A DNA stretch of 64,000 bases from QHVT01 sp036399015. GTDB lineage: Bacteria; Acidobacteriota; Thermoanaerobaculia; Gp7-AA8. Position 1 is the stretch's first letter. Each line of letters opens with the position of its first letter. Below, piece after piece: positions 16,372 to 24,764 of the stretch. The stretch spans positions 1 to 64,000 of the forward strand of contig DASWNW010000093.1 in assembly GCA_036399015.1 (NCBI GenBank). Reading direction: 5' to 3'. The position numbers were made by a program, and so were the translations under genes. Under the pieces are notes generated by a model. That model was not told the DNA's origin. It made no database searches and saw only the letters and a program-made list of their open reading frames with translations.

Positions 16372-17298
16372 CTACTTCTTCTTCATCAGCGCGTGCATGA
16401 TCGCCTTCTGGATGTGCAGGCGGTTCTCGGCCTCGTCGTAGATCACCGACTGCGTTCCGTCGATGACGTCGGCCGAGACCTCCTCGCCGCGGTGCGCCGG
16501 GAGGCAGTGCAGGAAGATCGCGTCCTTCTTGCCCTTGGCCATCATCGCGGCGTCGACCATCCAGCCGTCGAAGTCCTTGCGGCGCTTCTCCGCCTCTTCT
16601 TCCTGCCCCATCGAGGCCCAGACGTCGGTCTCGATCACGTCGGCGTCGCGAACCGCCTCGTCGATGCTCGTGGTGACCAGCATCTTCGTGCCGGCGGCGC
16701 GCGCGTCCTCGCCGGCCTGCGCGACGACGTTCGGATCGGGTGCGTAGCCGGACGGGCAGGCGATGGCGATGTCCATCCCCACCTTCGGCGCGCCGAACAT
16801 CAGCGAGTGGGCCATGTTATTGCCGTCGCCGACGTAGGCGATCTTGCGGCCTTTCAGCTCCCCGCCGAACTTCTCCCACGCCGTGAAGTAGTCGGTCATG
16901 GCCTGGCAGGGGTGGGAGAGGTCGGTGAGACCGTTGATGACCGGCACGGAGGCGTACTCCGCGAGGTCGGTCACGGTCTTGTGCGCGAACGTGCGCGCCA
17001 TGATGCCGTCGACGTAGCGGGCGAGGACTTTCGCCGTGTCGTAGATCGGCTCGCCGCGGCCGAGCTGGATGTCGCGCGCGGAGAGGAAGAGCGCGTGTCC
17101 GCCGAGCTGGTACATGCCCACCTCGAACGAGACGCGGGTGCGCGTCGACGATTTCTCGAAGATCATCGCCAGCGTCTGCCCCTGCAGGGCGCCGGTGAAC
17201 TTCTCCCGCTTCGCCTTCATGTCGCGGGCGAGCTCGAACAGCTCCAGGACCTCGTCCGCGGTGTAGTCGTGAATTTCGATAAAGTCTTTGTGTCTCAT
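16372..17298 (-). CDS. argF: ornithine carbamoyltransferase
   Basis: Makes citrulline from ornithine and carbamoyl phosphate in arginine synthesis. The 308-residue protein has the carbamoyl-phosphate loop SSTRTRVSFE, the HPCQAMTD motif and the ornithine-side HCLPAHRG. A TAGAAT box lies 11 bases before the ATG, so the gene may have its own leaderless promoter in addition to read-through from the MBL gene 15 bases upstream. Confidence 0.96.
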   Translation of the reverse strand: MRHKDFIEIHDYTADEVLELFELARDMKAKREKFTGALQGQTLAMIFEKSSTRTRVSFEVGMYQLGGHALFLSARDIQLGRGEPIYDTAKVLARYVDGIMARTFAHKTVTDLAEYASVPVINGLTDLSHPCQAMTDYFTAWEKFGGELKGRKIAYVGDGNNMAHSLMFGAPKVGMDIAIACPSGYAPDPNVVAQAGEDARAAGTKMLVTTSIDEAVRDADVIETDVWASMGQEEEAEKRRKDFDGWMVDAAMMAKGKKDAIFLHCLPAHRGEEVSADVIDGTQSVIYDEAENRLHIQKAIMHALMKKK

Positions 17299-17312
17299 AT
17301 CGGGGCGGGATT

Positions 17313-18038
17313 CTATCCGCGCCCTTCCTCCCGTAGTTTGATCAGGTGTGCCTCGAGCTGGATCTCCGCGGCGCGATGCAGCCGCTCGTCGAGGTCCGGG
17401 TAGATGCGCCTGCGCATCGCCGCGGCGCTCGTGTCGCCGGCCGCGATCGCCTCCAGCACCTGCCGCTCGCGTTCCAGCCGGTGGGCGATGTACTCGTCGA
17501 TGAGCGCCACCGCGTCCTCGCGAACCGGCCCGTGCGCCGGGTAAATGCGCCGCGGCGCACGCGAGCGCAGCAGCTCCAGCGAGCGGAGGTAGTCGCCCAT
17601 GTGCCCGTCCGGCGGGAAGATGGCGGTCGTGCCGCTCCCCAGGATCGTGTCGCCGGTGAAGAGGTCCCCCTCGGCGGTGAGGTAGCAGACGTGCTCGTTC
17701 GTGTGTCCCGGCGTGGCGATGACCTCGATGGTGACGCCGTCGACCGTGATCCTCTCCCCGCCGGTCACGAGCAGGTTGGTTTCGTCGAGCACGTTCCGCG
17801 GTGCGACGATCGTTGCGCCGGTGGCTTTCTTCAGCGGCACCGCAGCCGGCGCGTGGTCGGCGTGGCGGTGGGTGATGAGGATCGTGTCGAGGCGCGGCAT
17901 CGCCGCGAGGATCGCCTCGATGTGCGGCCCGATGGCCGGACCTGGATCGAGCACCGCCGTGTCGCCCAGGAGGTAGGTCTGGGTGCCGGTGAGCGTGAGC
18001 GGCCCCGGATTCGGGGCGGTGAGGTTGCGGATGTTCAC
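17313..18038 (-). CDS. metallo-beta-lactamase fold hydrolase (LACTB2-like)
   Basis: A 241-residue MBL-fold enzyme. The metal motif ITHRHADHAPAA and the downstream GHTNEHVCY, FTGDTILGSG and YPAHGP motifs complete the two-metal site. The C-terminal winged-helix-like segment resembles LACTB2/glyoxalase II-related proteins, some of which cut RNA. The ATG overlaps the stop of the Nudix gene by four bases, indicating coupling. Confidence 0.88.
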   Translation of the reverse strand: MNIRNLTAPNPGPLTLTGTQTYLLGDTAVLDPGPAIGPHIEAILAAMPRLDTILITHRHADHAPAAVPLKKATGATIVAPRNVLDETNLLVTGGERITVDGVTIEVIATPGHTNEHVCYLTAEGDLFTGDTILGSGTTAIFPPDGHMGDYLRSLELLRSRAPRRIYPAHGPVREDAVALIDEYIAHRLERERQVLEAIAAGDTSAAAMRRRIYPDLDERLHRAAEIQLEAHLIKLREEGRG

Positions 18039-18574
18039 GGCAGTGCCGGCTTTCCGTTGACGAGCACCGGCAGCACCGGCTCGATGGTCGCGCCGCGCCG
18101 CGACTCCAGCAGCTCGTCGATGCTCGTGAATCCGGCGATCGCCTCGAGGTTCTTGATGGTCGGGAAGACGAGGTTCAGCTCGCGCCGCCGCTCCAGCGCC
18201 TCGGCGGGCGAGATCCAGATCGACTCCACGATCTCCCTCTGGTCGATCGTCACCGCGGCGTCGCGCGGGACGGTCGCCAGGTAGAACAGCGTGTCGAAGC
18301 GCTTCGGGAGGCCGACGGGGGTGATCCAGCGCGAGGTCGGGACGAGCGCCTGCGGGTCGAGGGTCAGGCCCGCCTCCTCGAAGGTCTCCCGCACCGCCGT
18401 CTCGCGCAGCTCTTCGCCAGCCTCGGCGGTGCCGCCGGGGAAAACCCAGGCGTTCGGGACGGACGAGCTCTTCTCGCTCCGGCGCAGCAGGAGCAGCTCG
18501 AACGGCTCGCGGAGCACGAGCACGCTCGCGGCGGGGACCGCCTCCACTAACACCGGCCCTGCCATCCCACCCAC
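18035..18574 (-). CDS. Nudix hydrolase
   Basis: A 179-residue protein with a perfect Nudix box, GGTAEAGEELRETAVRETF followed by EEAGL (residues about 47-70). It hydrolyses a nucleoside diphosphate-linked substrate; CoA- or nucleotide-type substrates cannot be told apart here. A start three codons downstream (MAGPVLVEAV) is equally good and reduces overlap with moaE. It is joined to the MBL gene by a four-base overlap. Confidence 0.9.
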   Translation of the reverse strand: MGGMAGPVLVEAVPAASVLVLREPFELLLLRRSEKSSSVPNAWVFPGGTAEAGEELRETAVRETFEEAGLTLDPQALVPTSRWITPVGLPKRFDTLFYLATVPRDAAVTIDQREIVESIWISPAEALERRRELNLVFPTIKNLEAIAGFTSIDELLESRRGATIEPVLPVLVNGKPALP

Positions 18575-18960
18575 TCCTCGCCGCCGGGGCCGCGCTCCTT
18601 CTTCCAGATCGGCACCGTCTCCTTGATCCGGTCGATGGTCATCCGGCAGGCGGCGAACGCCTCGGCGCGGTGGGGCGACGCGGCCACGATGGCGATCGAC
18701 GACTCGCCGACCACGAGGTGCCCGAGGCGGTGGAGGAGGGTGAGGGCGACGGCGGGGTACTGCGCCTCGATCTCGCGCACGATCTTCTCCATCTCCTTCT
18801 CCGCCATCGGGCGGTAGGCGTCGTAGAAGATCGACTCCACCGCCTTCCCCTCGTGGTGGTCGCGCACCACCCCTTCGAAGAGGACGTAGGCGCCGTCGGA
18901 GCGGCGCATGACGCGCGCCACCAGCGCGCGGGGATCGATGGGATCGTCGGTGAGGTACAC
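18547..18960 (-). CDS. moaE: molybdopterin synthase catalytic subunit
   Basis: Large subunit that adds two sulfurs from MoaD to precursor Z in molybdenum cofactor synthesis. The 137-residue protein has FEGVVRDHHEGKAVESIFYDAY, LLHRLGHLVVGE and the active-site lysine region IKETVPIWKKE. It starts two bases after moaD ends. Overlap with the Nudix gene at its 3' end is about 20-28 bases. Confidence 0.95.
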   Translation of the reverse strand: MYLTDDPIDPRALVARVMRRSDGAYVLFEGVVRDHHEGKAVESIFYDAYRPMAEKEMEKIVREIEAQYPAVALTLLHRLGHLVVGESSIAIVAASPHRAEAFAACRMTIDRIKETVPIWKKERGPGGEEWVGWQGRC

Positions 18961-18962
18961 GC

Positions 18963-19208
18963 CTATCCGCCTGCCACGGGAGGGATGAAGGCCAGCTCGT
19001 CGCCGTCGCGCAGCACTGCGTCCGGTGTGGCGTAGGTCTCGTTGATGGCCACCATGGGGGGATGGGTGTAGTCGGCGAGCTTCGCGTAGGTGCCGCGCAG
19101 CGTCTGCCAGACGTCTCCCGCGGTCGCTCCCTCGTCCAGGGAGAGCTCCCGCTCGTCGCTGCCGGCGATGTCGCGGAGCACGGCGAAGAAGAGGAGGCGG
19201 ACCTTCAT
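18963..19208 (-). CDS. moaD: molybdopterin synthase sulfur-carrier subunit
   Basis: Ubiquitin-like 81-residue carrier ending in the Gly-Gly (FIPPVAGG) that is activated to a thiocarboxylate. It heads the moaD-moaE-Nudix-MBL operon. The start MKVRLLFF is preferred over an ATG three codons upstream because a TAGAAT box ends seven bases before it and would overlap the longer start. No other molybdenum cofactor genes are in the window. Confidence 0.93.
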   Translation of the reverse strand: MKVRLLFFAVLRDIAGSDERELSLDEGATAGDVWQTLRGTYAKLADYTHPPMVAINETYATPDAVLRDGDELAFIPPVAGG

Positions 19209-19215
19209 CGAGCGC

Positions 19216-19231
19216 ATTCTATCGGTACAAT
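19216..19231. promoter_or_regulatory. divergent -10 elements for moaD and the CxxC redox gene
   Basis: Minus-strand TAGAAT (19216-19221) ends seven bases before the moaD ATG; plus-strand TACAAT (19226-19231) ends nine bases before the ATG at 19241. Only 32 bases separate the two starts, so both messages must be leaderless or nearly so. Confidence 0.55.
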
Positions 19232-19240
19232 CTTCCCCGG

Positions 19241-19438
19241 ATGTTCACCCCGCAGACCGTCGTTGCCGAAGCGCTGGCCATGCATCCGAAGACCCGGTGG
19301 GTCTTCGCCGCCTACCACCTGGGCGGCTGCAACGGCTGCGAGCGCTCGGCGAGCGAGACGCTCGAAGAGGTGGCGCAGGGATACCGCGTGCCGCTGGAGA
19401 ACCTGCTGCGGGACTTGAACGCGCTGCTGGGCGGCTGA
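19241..19438 (+). CDS. DUF1858-like CxxC redox-disulfide protein
   Basis: A 65-residue protein resembling the DUF1858/hybrid-cluster-associated disulfide family: an N-terminal helix, then YHLGGCNGCERSASETLEE with the CxxC, then a helix closing in LLRDLNALLGG. The related domain occurs alone or attached to redox enzymes; the partner is unknown. It diverges from moaD and is followed by repeat element 4. Confidence 0.82.
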   Translation: MFTPQTVVAEALAMHPKTRWVFAAYHLGGCNGCERSASETLEEVAQGYRVPLENLLRDLNALLGG

Positions 19439-19444
19439 CGAGCC

Positions 19445-19528
19445 GTTGTCGGTTGTCCGTTGTCGGTTGTCTGTGGTTTTGCGCGCGGGAGAGACTCCCC
19501 GGATAACTGAGAACCGACAACCGACAAC
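19445..19528. repeat. inverted heptamer-repeat element 4 (GTTGTCG-type x4 / CGACAAC-type x4)
   Basis: Left arm 19445-19472 is GTTGTCG, GTTGTCC, GTTGTCG, GTTGTCT. Right arm 19501-19528 is GGATAAC, TGAGAAC, CGACAAC, CGACAAC. The spacer is 28 bases. It lies between convergent genes. Variation in the two arms is not compensatory unit by unit. Confidence 0.9.
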
Positions 19529-19545
19529 GCGAAGCTCCGCTTCGC

Positions 19546-20202
19546 CTAGAACCTCCACCGGATCCCGACCGTGCCGTGTCCGTTGTGCGGGTTCTTCACG
19601 TTGGCGCCGGGGGTGTCGTCAAAGTCTTCCTCGTCCATGGGGGAGGTGGTGATGGTATCGGTGATCTTGGCCTCGATGGCGAAGCGGTCGCTGAGCCACC
19701 AGGCGACGCCGCCGCCGAAGGCGACGCCCCACTCCTGCTGCGTCTCGTCGATGACCGGCTCGGTGTTCGCCGGAGCGTCGAGGCGGTAGACCGCCAGCGC
19801 GGGTCCGCCGAGAAGGTAGAAGCGGAACGAGCCGCGGGGGTTGATGCGGAAGACCAGCGGAAGGGCAAACGTGGCGACGTCGAGGTCGCCGGCGTCGATT
19901 TCGAACTCGCCGACCGTCCCTTCCTGGCTGATGGTCATCGGGGAGCGGGTGAACGTCCCCTCGCCGCGTACGGCCCAGCGCTCACTGAACGACCGCTCCA
20001 GGTCGACTGCCAGGCCGGCGCGGGTGTCGGCGGAGACGATGATGACCTGGGTTCCCTGAGTCCCGCCGCTGCCGACCTGCACCGTCCGCTCGAGAAAATC
20101 GCCGAAGACGAAGGGTCCGGTGGACACCCCGAGGCTCCAATCCTGAGCCGAGAGGGGGAGGGTGAAGGCGAGCAGGAGAGCGGCGGCGGCAAGTTTTTTC
20201 AT
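19546..20202 (-). CDS. outer-membrane beta-barrel protein (OmpW/opacity-like)
   Basis: A 218-residue secreted protein with a clear signal peptide (MKKLAAAALLLAF to LPLSAQ) and an eight-stranded-barrel style sequence with alternating hydrophobic residues, a glycine-rich FYLLGGPALAVYRL hairpin and the C-terminal aromatic signature GTVGIRWRF recognised by the Bam complex. Function of the barrel is unknown. An adjacent ATG one codon upstream is possible. It diverges from polA across a 450-base gap. Confidence 0.85.
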   Translation of the reverse strand: MKKLAAAALLLAFTLPLSAQDWSLGVSTGPFVFGDFLERTVQVGSGGTQGTQVIIVSADTRAGLAVDLERSFSERWAVRGEGTFTRSPMTISQEGTVGEFEIDAGDLDVATFALPLVFRINPRGSFRFYLLGGPALAVYRLDAPANTEPVIDETQQEWGVAFGGGVAWWLSDRFAIEAKITDTITTSPMDEEDFDDTPGANVKNPHNGHGTVGIRWRF

Positions 20203-20205
20203 CAT

Positions 20206-20641
20206 GGCGGTTGTCAGATTTGCAACTGCAGAGCCAGCGATGGAAAAACTTTCCTTCAATTACGGCAGGTGGGTGCATGCGCTTTTTTTCACAAGGAGGA
20301 GCCGTATCTCTCTTGATCTCTGATACTTCTACGGTTGCAGCCGCCACAATGAGGTGGAAAGAGGCGTTGTGGAGCGTTTGCCACCAAAGTTGGCCCGCCC
20401 TTCGCAATGCTGGAGAGCACGATGAAACAGGTTTCGACAGAATTGACGAAACCGCACTTGCGCGGGTCCCATCTACCCTGCCTGCGCCAAGTGGCCGCTG
20501 CGGGCTCCCTCCTTGACTATTGGACCGATTTTGGACGATTACTCACTAAGCTTCCTTGAACCCCACCAACTGGCCGCAGCGGTCCAACTCGATGTACCAC
20601 AAACGGAGCCGAAAGGCTCCGTTTAGTGCTTTATGGGGCGT
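20206..20641. other. intergenic region upstream of polA
   Basis: About 435 bases of lower GC without a supportable gene. A possible -35/-10 pair TTGACT (20512-20517) and CGATTA (20535-20540) with 17-base spacing points toward polA, and a strong hairpin sits at 20601-20624. The plus frame 20211-20516 is open but shows no family features. A small RNA here cannot be excluded. Confidence 0.4.
20601..20624 (+). terminator. perfect 10-bp hairpin with GAAA loop
   Basis: AAACGGAGCC-GAAA-GGCTCCGTTT, followed by AGTGCTTT. The stem is perfect and the loop is a GNRA tetraloop. It could terminate a short upstream transcript or lie in the polA leader; the T-tract is weak. The symmetric sequence would work on either strand. 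Confidence 0.5.
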
Positions 20642-20647
20642 TAGAAT
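20642..20647 (+). promoter_or_regulatory. candidate -10 element of polA
   Basis: TAGAAT, 11 bases before the polA ATG, with no Shine-Dalgarno between. Confidence 0.4.
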
Positions 20648-20658
20648 CCGCCGCGCAC

Positions 20659-23325
20659 ATGCCCGCGAAGAAGCGCCCCTCCCTCTTCATCATCGACGGC
20701 TCCAACAACGTCTACCGCTCCTACTACGCCATCCGTAACCTGACGAACTCGTCCGGGTTCGCCACCAACGCGGTGTATGGGTTCGTCACGACGCTGCGCA
20801 AGCTGCTCAAGGACCACAACCCCGACTGCATCGCCGTGGCTTTCGATGAGGGGCAGGAGACGGCCCGCACCTCCACGTTTGCCGACTACAAGAAGGACCG
20901 CAAGCCGATGCCGGACGACCTCGTCGTCCAGATCCCGCTGGTCTACGAGGTGCTCGACGGCTTCCGCATCCCGGTCATCCGCTCCGTCGAATGGGAGGCG
21001 GACGACTTCATCGGCTCTCTCGCCTGCACCGCCCGCGACCGCGGGTACGACGTCGTCATCGCCACCAGCGACAAGGACTTTTTCCAGCTCGTCGGCGACG
21101 GCATCCGGCTCTACCACACCGGCCGCGACGTCCTCTACGACGCGAAGGGGGTCGAGGAGGCGTTCGGACTGCCGCCGGAGAAGGTCGTCGACGTCATGGC
21201 CATCTGGGGAGACGCCATCGACAACATCCCCGGCGTCCCCGGCATCGGAGAGAAGGGGGCGAAGGGGCTGATCCAGCAGTTCGGCTCGCTCGACGGCATC
21301 TACGAGAACATCGAGCAGGTCACGAAGGCGGCGCAGCGGCAGAAGCTGCTCGACAACAAGGAGAAGGCGTATCTCTCCCGCGACCTCGCGCGCATCAAGT
21401 GCGACCTCGATCTCAACATCGACTTCGAGACGCTGAAGCGCACCGACCCCGACCGCCCGAAGCTGCACGACGTCTTCTCCCGGCTCGAGTTCGCGTCGCT
21501 GATGCAGGAGTTCCTCCCCGAGGCGCCGCCCGCGCACAAGGAGCTGCGCATCGCGGTCTCGGCGGACGAGGTGCGCGAGTACGCGCAGGGCAGCGAGCCG
21601 CTCGCCATCTGGCTCGAGCCCGACACGCCCGAGGGCTTCGACGCGCCGATCGCCGTCTCACTTTCCACCCGCCCCTCCGACTCGCTGCTCGTTCCGCTGG
21701 CGAAGCACCTCGGCGGGAACGACGAGCTGACCGCCGCGGTCCGGGAGATCCTCACGAGCGACCGGGAGCTCATCACCTACGACGCCAAGGCGCAGTCGCG
21801 CCGTTTGCGCGCCGCGCAACTCCCGGTGCCGTCGCGCTGGACCGACGTCATGCTCATGTCGTACGTCATCAACCCCGGACTGCCGAGCCACGCGCTGGCG
21901 AACATTGCCCGCGACCGGCTGAAGCAGGACGTGCTCGCGCGCAAGGACGTGCAGAAGACGGCGCCGCTCTTCGCGCTCGATCACGAGATCGGCTCGACGC
22001 AGCTCACCCCCTACCTCCAGTACCTCGGCGAGAAGTCGGACGTCGTCTACGCGCTGCGCACGATGCTCGAGCCCGACCTCCGGAAGGACGCCGCGCTCGC
22101 CGACATCTACGAGCGCATCGAGATGCCGCTCTTTCCGGTGCTGGGCGCGATGGAGGAGCGCGGCATCCGCGTCGACGTCGACCTGCTGCGCACCATGTCC
22201 AACACGATGGGCGTGCAGCTCGCGGAGCTGGAAACGCGCATCTACGCGGAGGCGGGGCAGGAGTTCAACATCAACTCGCCGATGCAGCTCGGGCACATCC
22301 TCTTCGAGAAGCTGCAGTACCCGGTGCTCAAGAAGACGAAGACCACCAAGAGCTGGTCGACGAGCGTCGAAGTGCTCCAGGAGCTGGCCAGCCACGGCTA
22401 CAAGGTGCCGGAGCTGATCCTCCTCCACCGCGAGCTGCACAAGCTGAAGGGAACGTACGTCGACGCCCTCCCGCAGCTCGTCGCCGCCGACGGCCGCGTG
22501 CACACGACGTTCAATCAGGCGGTGGCGGCGACGGGACGACTCTCCTCGTCCGACCCGAACCTGCAGAACATCCCCATCCGCACGCAGACGGGTCGTGAGA
22601 TCCGCAAGGCCTTCATCGCCGATGAGGGATCGGTGCTGCTCTCCGCCGACTACTCGCAGGTTGAGCTGCGGATCCTCGCGCACATCTCCGGCGACGAGTC
22701 GCTGATCGAGACGTTCCGCCGCGGCGACGACATCCATCGCGCGACGGCGTCGAAGATGTTCAACATCCCGCCCGAGGAGCTGACCGCGGAGCAGCGCCGC
22801 GCGGCGAAGGTGATCAACTTCGGCGTGCTGTACGGCATGTCGTCGTTCCGCCTCGCGAATGAGCTGAACATCTCCACCGCGCAGGCGAAGGACTGGATCG
22901 ACGCCTACTTCAACCGCTACCCGAAGATTCAGGAGTACCTCGACCGGACGCTCGACGAGGCGCGGAGCACGGGGAAGGTGACGACGTTGTTCGGGCGCGT
23001 GCGCTACATCCCCGAGATCGCGAACCGCTCCTTCACCGTGCGCGGGAACGCGGAGCGGATGGCGACGAACGCGCCGATCCAGGGGACCGCGGCCGACATC
23101 CTCAAGATGGCGATGATCGCCCTGGAGAAGAACCTCGCCGCGCACCCGTCGGGAGCGCGCATGCTGCTGACGGTGCACGACGAAATCGTCATCGAGGCGC
23201 CGGAGCCGAGCGCGGCCGACGTGGCGGGGATCGTGAAAGAGACCATGGAGAATGTCTTCCCGCTTGCGGTGCCGCTCGCGGTCGACGCGCACTACGGGAA
23301 GAGCTGGTACGACGCCAAAGAGTGA
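20659..23325 (+). CDS. polA: DNA polymerase I, proofreading domain apparently inactive
   Basis: An 888-residue family A polymerase for Okazaki-fragment maturation and repair. The 5'-3' exonuclease domain (about 1-290) begins LFIIDGSNNVYRSYYA and includes SVEWEADDFIGSLA and TSDKDFFQLV. Polymerase motifs A (LLSADYSQVELRILAH), B (RRAAKVINFGVLYG) and C (LLTVHDEIVIEAP) are intact. In the 3'-5' exonuclease-like domain (about 300-480) the DxE of motif I is LAIWLEPD and the motif II Asp is lost (TYDAKAQSR), so proofreading is probably absent, as in Taq polymerase. The start MPAKKRPS is chosen because it directly precedes the conserved domain. The stop overlaps the GTG of the next gene. Confidence 0.96.
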   Translation: MPAKKRPSLFIIDGSNNVYRSYYAIRNLTNSSGFATNAVYGFVTTLRKLLKDHNPDCIAVAFDEGQETARTSTFADYKKDRKPMPDDLVVQIPLVYEVLDGFRIPVIRSVEWEADDFIGSLACTARDRGYDVVIATSDKDFFQLVGDGIRLYHTGRDVLYDAKGVEEAFGLPPEKVVDVMAIWGDAIDNIPGVPGIGEKGAKGLIQQFGSLDGIYENIEQVTKAAQRQKLLDNKEKAYLSRDLARIKCDLDLNIDFETLKRTDPDRPKLHDVFSRLEFASLMQEFLPEAPPAHKELRIAVSADEVREYAQGSEPLAIWLEPDTPEGFDAPIAVSLSTRPSDSLLVPLAKHLGGNDELTAAVREILTSDRELITYDAKAQSRRLRAAQLPVPSRWTDVMLMSYVINPGLPSHALANIARDRLKQDVLARKDVQKTAPLFALDHEIGSTQLTPYLQYLGEKSDVVYALRTMLEPDLRKDAALADIYERIEMPLFPVLGAMEERGIRVDVDLLRTMSNTMGVQLAELETRIYAEAGQEFNINSPMQLGHILFEKLQYPVLKKTKTTKSWSTSVEVLQELASHGYKVPELILLHRELHKLKGTYVDALPQLVAADGRVHTTFNQAVAATGRLSSSDPNLQNIPIRTQTGREIRKAFIADEGSVLLSADYSQVELRILAHISGDESLIETFRRGDDIHRATASKMFNIPPEELTAEQRRAAKVINFGVLYGMSSFRLANELNISTAQAKDWIDAYFNRYPKIQEYLDRTLDEARSTGKVTTLFGRVRYIPEIANRSFTVRGNAERMATNAPIQGTAADILKMAMIALEKNLAAHPSGARMLLTVHDEIVIEAPEPSAADVAGIVKETMENVFPLAVPLAVDAHYGKSWYDAKE

Positions 23326-24068
23326 TTACCCGACGTCTCGTCATCCTCGCTGTCGCGGTTTGCATCTCATGTAAACAGCAGGCACCGCCGAAGCCCGGCA
23401 CCCCCGCCGCGGCCGTACCGCAGGTCCAGGCGACGGTCGTCACGATCCTCACCACGGTCGAGCCGGCGAAGAAGACCTACACCCATTCGCTCATCATCAC
23501 CGGCGACCGCGCCCGCCACACCGGCGAGTTGGACGCCTGGCGCCTCTACGACACCGGCGCCGGCACGATCACCTTCGTCGACGACGTGAAGAAGACCGTC
23601 CGCGTGGAGAAGCTGCAGGACGTGCAGCGCCGCCGCCGTGCCGCGCTCGCCACCGCCCTGCCGCCGCATTATCCGCGGCTGCGCCTCGCCGCCACCGCCA
23701 CGAAGAAGCCGCTGCACGGCACGACGGCGACGCAGAACCTCATCGAGGCAAACGGCTACCGGCGCGAGCTCTGGCTCGCCGAACATCCGGCCATCCCGGC
23801 GGGGCTGTTCGGGATGATGCAGGCGAGCGAGCGGTCCGCTTCGCCGCTGGAGCCGATGATGCGCGCCGTCGACGAGGCGCTGATGACCACGCGCGGCTTT
23901 CCGCTGGTGGACCGCTCTGAGGTCACGTACGGCAACGAGAAGATGGTGGTGGAGCGGTCGGTGGTGTCGATCCAGAAGCAGAACGTCGCCGCGACGGCAG
24001 TGGCCGTGCCGAAGGGCTACGAGGACGTCACGCCGAAGCCGCCTCCCGCGAAGAAGAAGGAGAAGTAG
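23322..24068 (+). CDS. putative lipoprotein of unknown function
   Basis: A 248-residue exported protein starting at a GTG that overlaps the polA stop codon (GTGA). The N-terminus has a hydrophobic stretch ending in a Cys-containing segment (AVAVCISC) that could be a lipobox, though the -3 position is unusual. The body is rich in charged residues and ends in a Lys-rich tail (KPPPAKKKEK). I do not recognise the family. The overlap with polA suggests co-expression more than shared function. It converges on the CBM9-like gene with a 10-base gap. Confidence 0.72.
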   Translation: MITRRLVILAVAVCISCKQQAPPKPGTPAAAVPQVQATVVTILTTVEPAKKTYTHSLIITGDRARHTGELDAWRLYDTGAGTITFVDDVKKTVRVEKLQDVQRRRRAALATALPPHYPRLRLAATATKKPLHGTTATQNLIEANGYRRELWLAEHPAIPAGLFGMMQASERSASPLEPMMRAVDEALMTTRGFPLVDRSEVTYGNEKMVVERSVVSIQKQNVAATAVAVPKGYEDVTPKPPPAKKKEK

Positions 24069-24078
24069 CGGAGCGCGC

Positions 24079-24756
24079 TCAGCGCAGAACGGCGACGCCC
24101 CACGTCTCCGGCTGGAACGTGTACTCCCGCTTGATGAAGCCGCTGGCGATGTCGAGCTCCACGCAGCCGTCCACGACCGTCTGCGGCCAGGCATCGAGGT
24201 CGAGATCGTCCTCGTCGACGAAGCTCAGGAACGAGAGCACGAGCGGGATCTCGCTCCGTCCCTCGATGGCGATCTGAAACTCCCGCTCCAGGATGGCGGT
24301 GTCGGGGTGCGCGTTCGCGTACCAGCCGGCTTTCTTGAGGAAGGCCTTCCGGTCCTTGATTCCGCGCTGGCTCTCGGTGGTGTCGCGGTTCGAGAAGCGG
24401 AAGCCGCGGTGCAGTGTCGACTTCCCATTCTTCTGCGTCCAGACGGCGGAGCCGAGCGCGGAAGAGGCGTGCATGACGTACAGCGACTTCCCCTTGACCG
24501 TGCAGATCGAGCCGGTGCCCGGCTTCTTCCCCACCATGGCGATGTAAAGGAACTTCCCGTCGTGGAGGAGGCGCGCCTGGCCGCCGTCGGCGAGCGCGAC
24601 CTGCAGCGCCTCGGTCCACTCCGTCTTCCCGAGCTTGCCGTCAACGCGCGGCGACTTCGTCGCACGCGGCACCAGGATGCGCTCAGGCTTCTTCGGCTCG
24701 GCGGCGTGAACGGCGGAGGCAACCAGCAGCAACAGGGCGATGAGTGAACGAGCCAT
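24079..24756 (-). CDS. secreted CBM9-like domain protein
   Basis: A 225-residue protein with a signal peptide (ALLLLVASAVHA) and a beta-sandwich reminiscent of the CBM9/DOMON-type family: the opening VDGKLGKTEWTEA is the typical first-strand motif of those domains. No second domain is attached. It starts eight bases after selB ends, so it is co-transcribed with selB, which is an odd pairing. The ligand (sugar or haem) is unknown. Confidence 0.7.
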   Translation of the reverse strand: MARSLIALLLLVASAVHAAEPKKPERILVPRATKSPRVDGKLGKTEWTEALQVALADGGQARLLHDGKFLYIAMVGKKPGTGSICTVKGKSLYVMHASSALGSAVWTQKNGKSTLHRGFRFSNRDTTESQRGIKDRKAFLKKAGWYANAHPDTAILEREFQIAIEGRSEIPLVLSFLSFVDEDDLDLDAWPQTVVDGCVELDIASGFIKREYTFQPETWGVAVLR

Positions 24757-24764
24757 ACTTGATG

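Noticed and set aside
20260..20640. tRNA or stable RNA in the polA upstream gap
   Set aside because: No cloverleaf or TTCGA-type T-loop could be drawn; only a simple hairpin at 20601-20624. A small RNA remains possible but unsupported.
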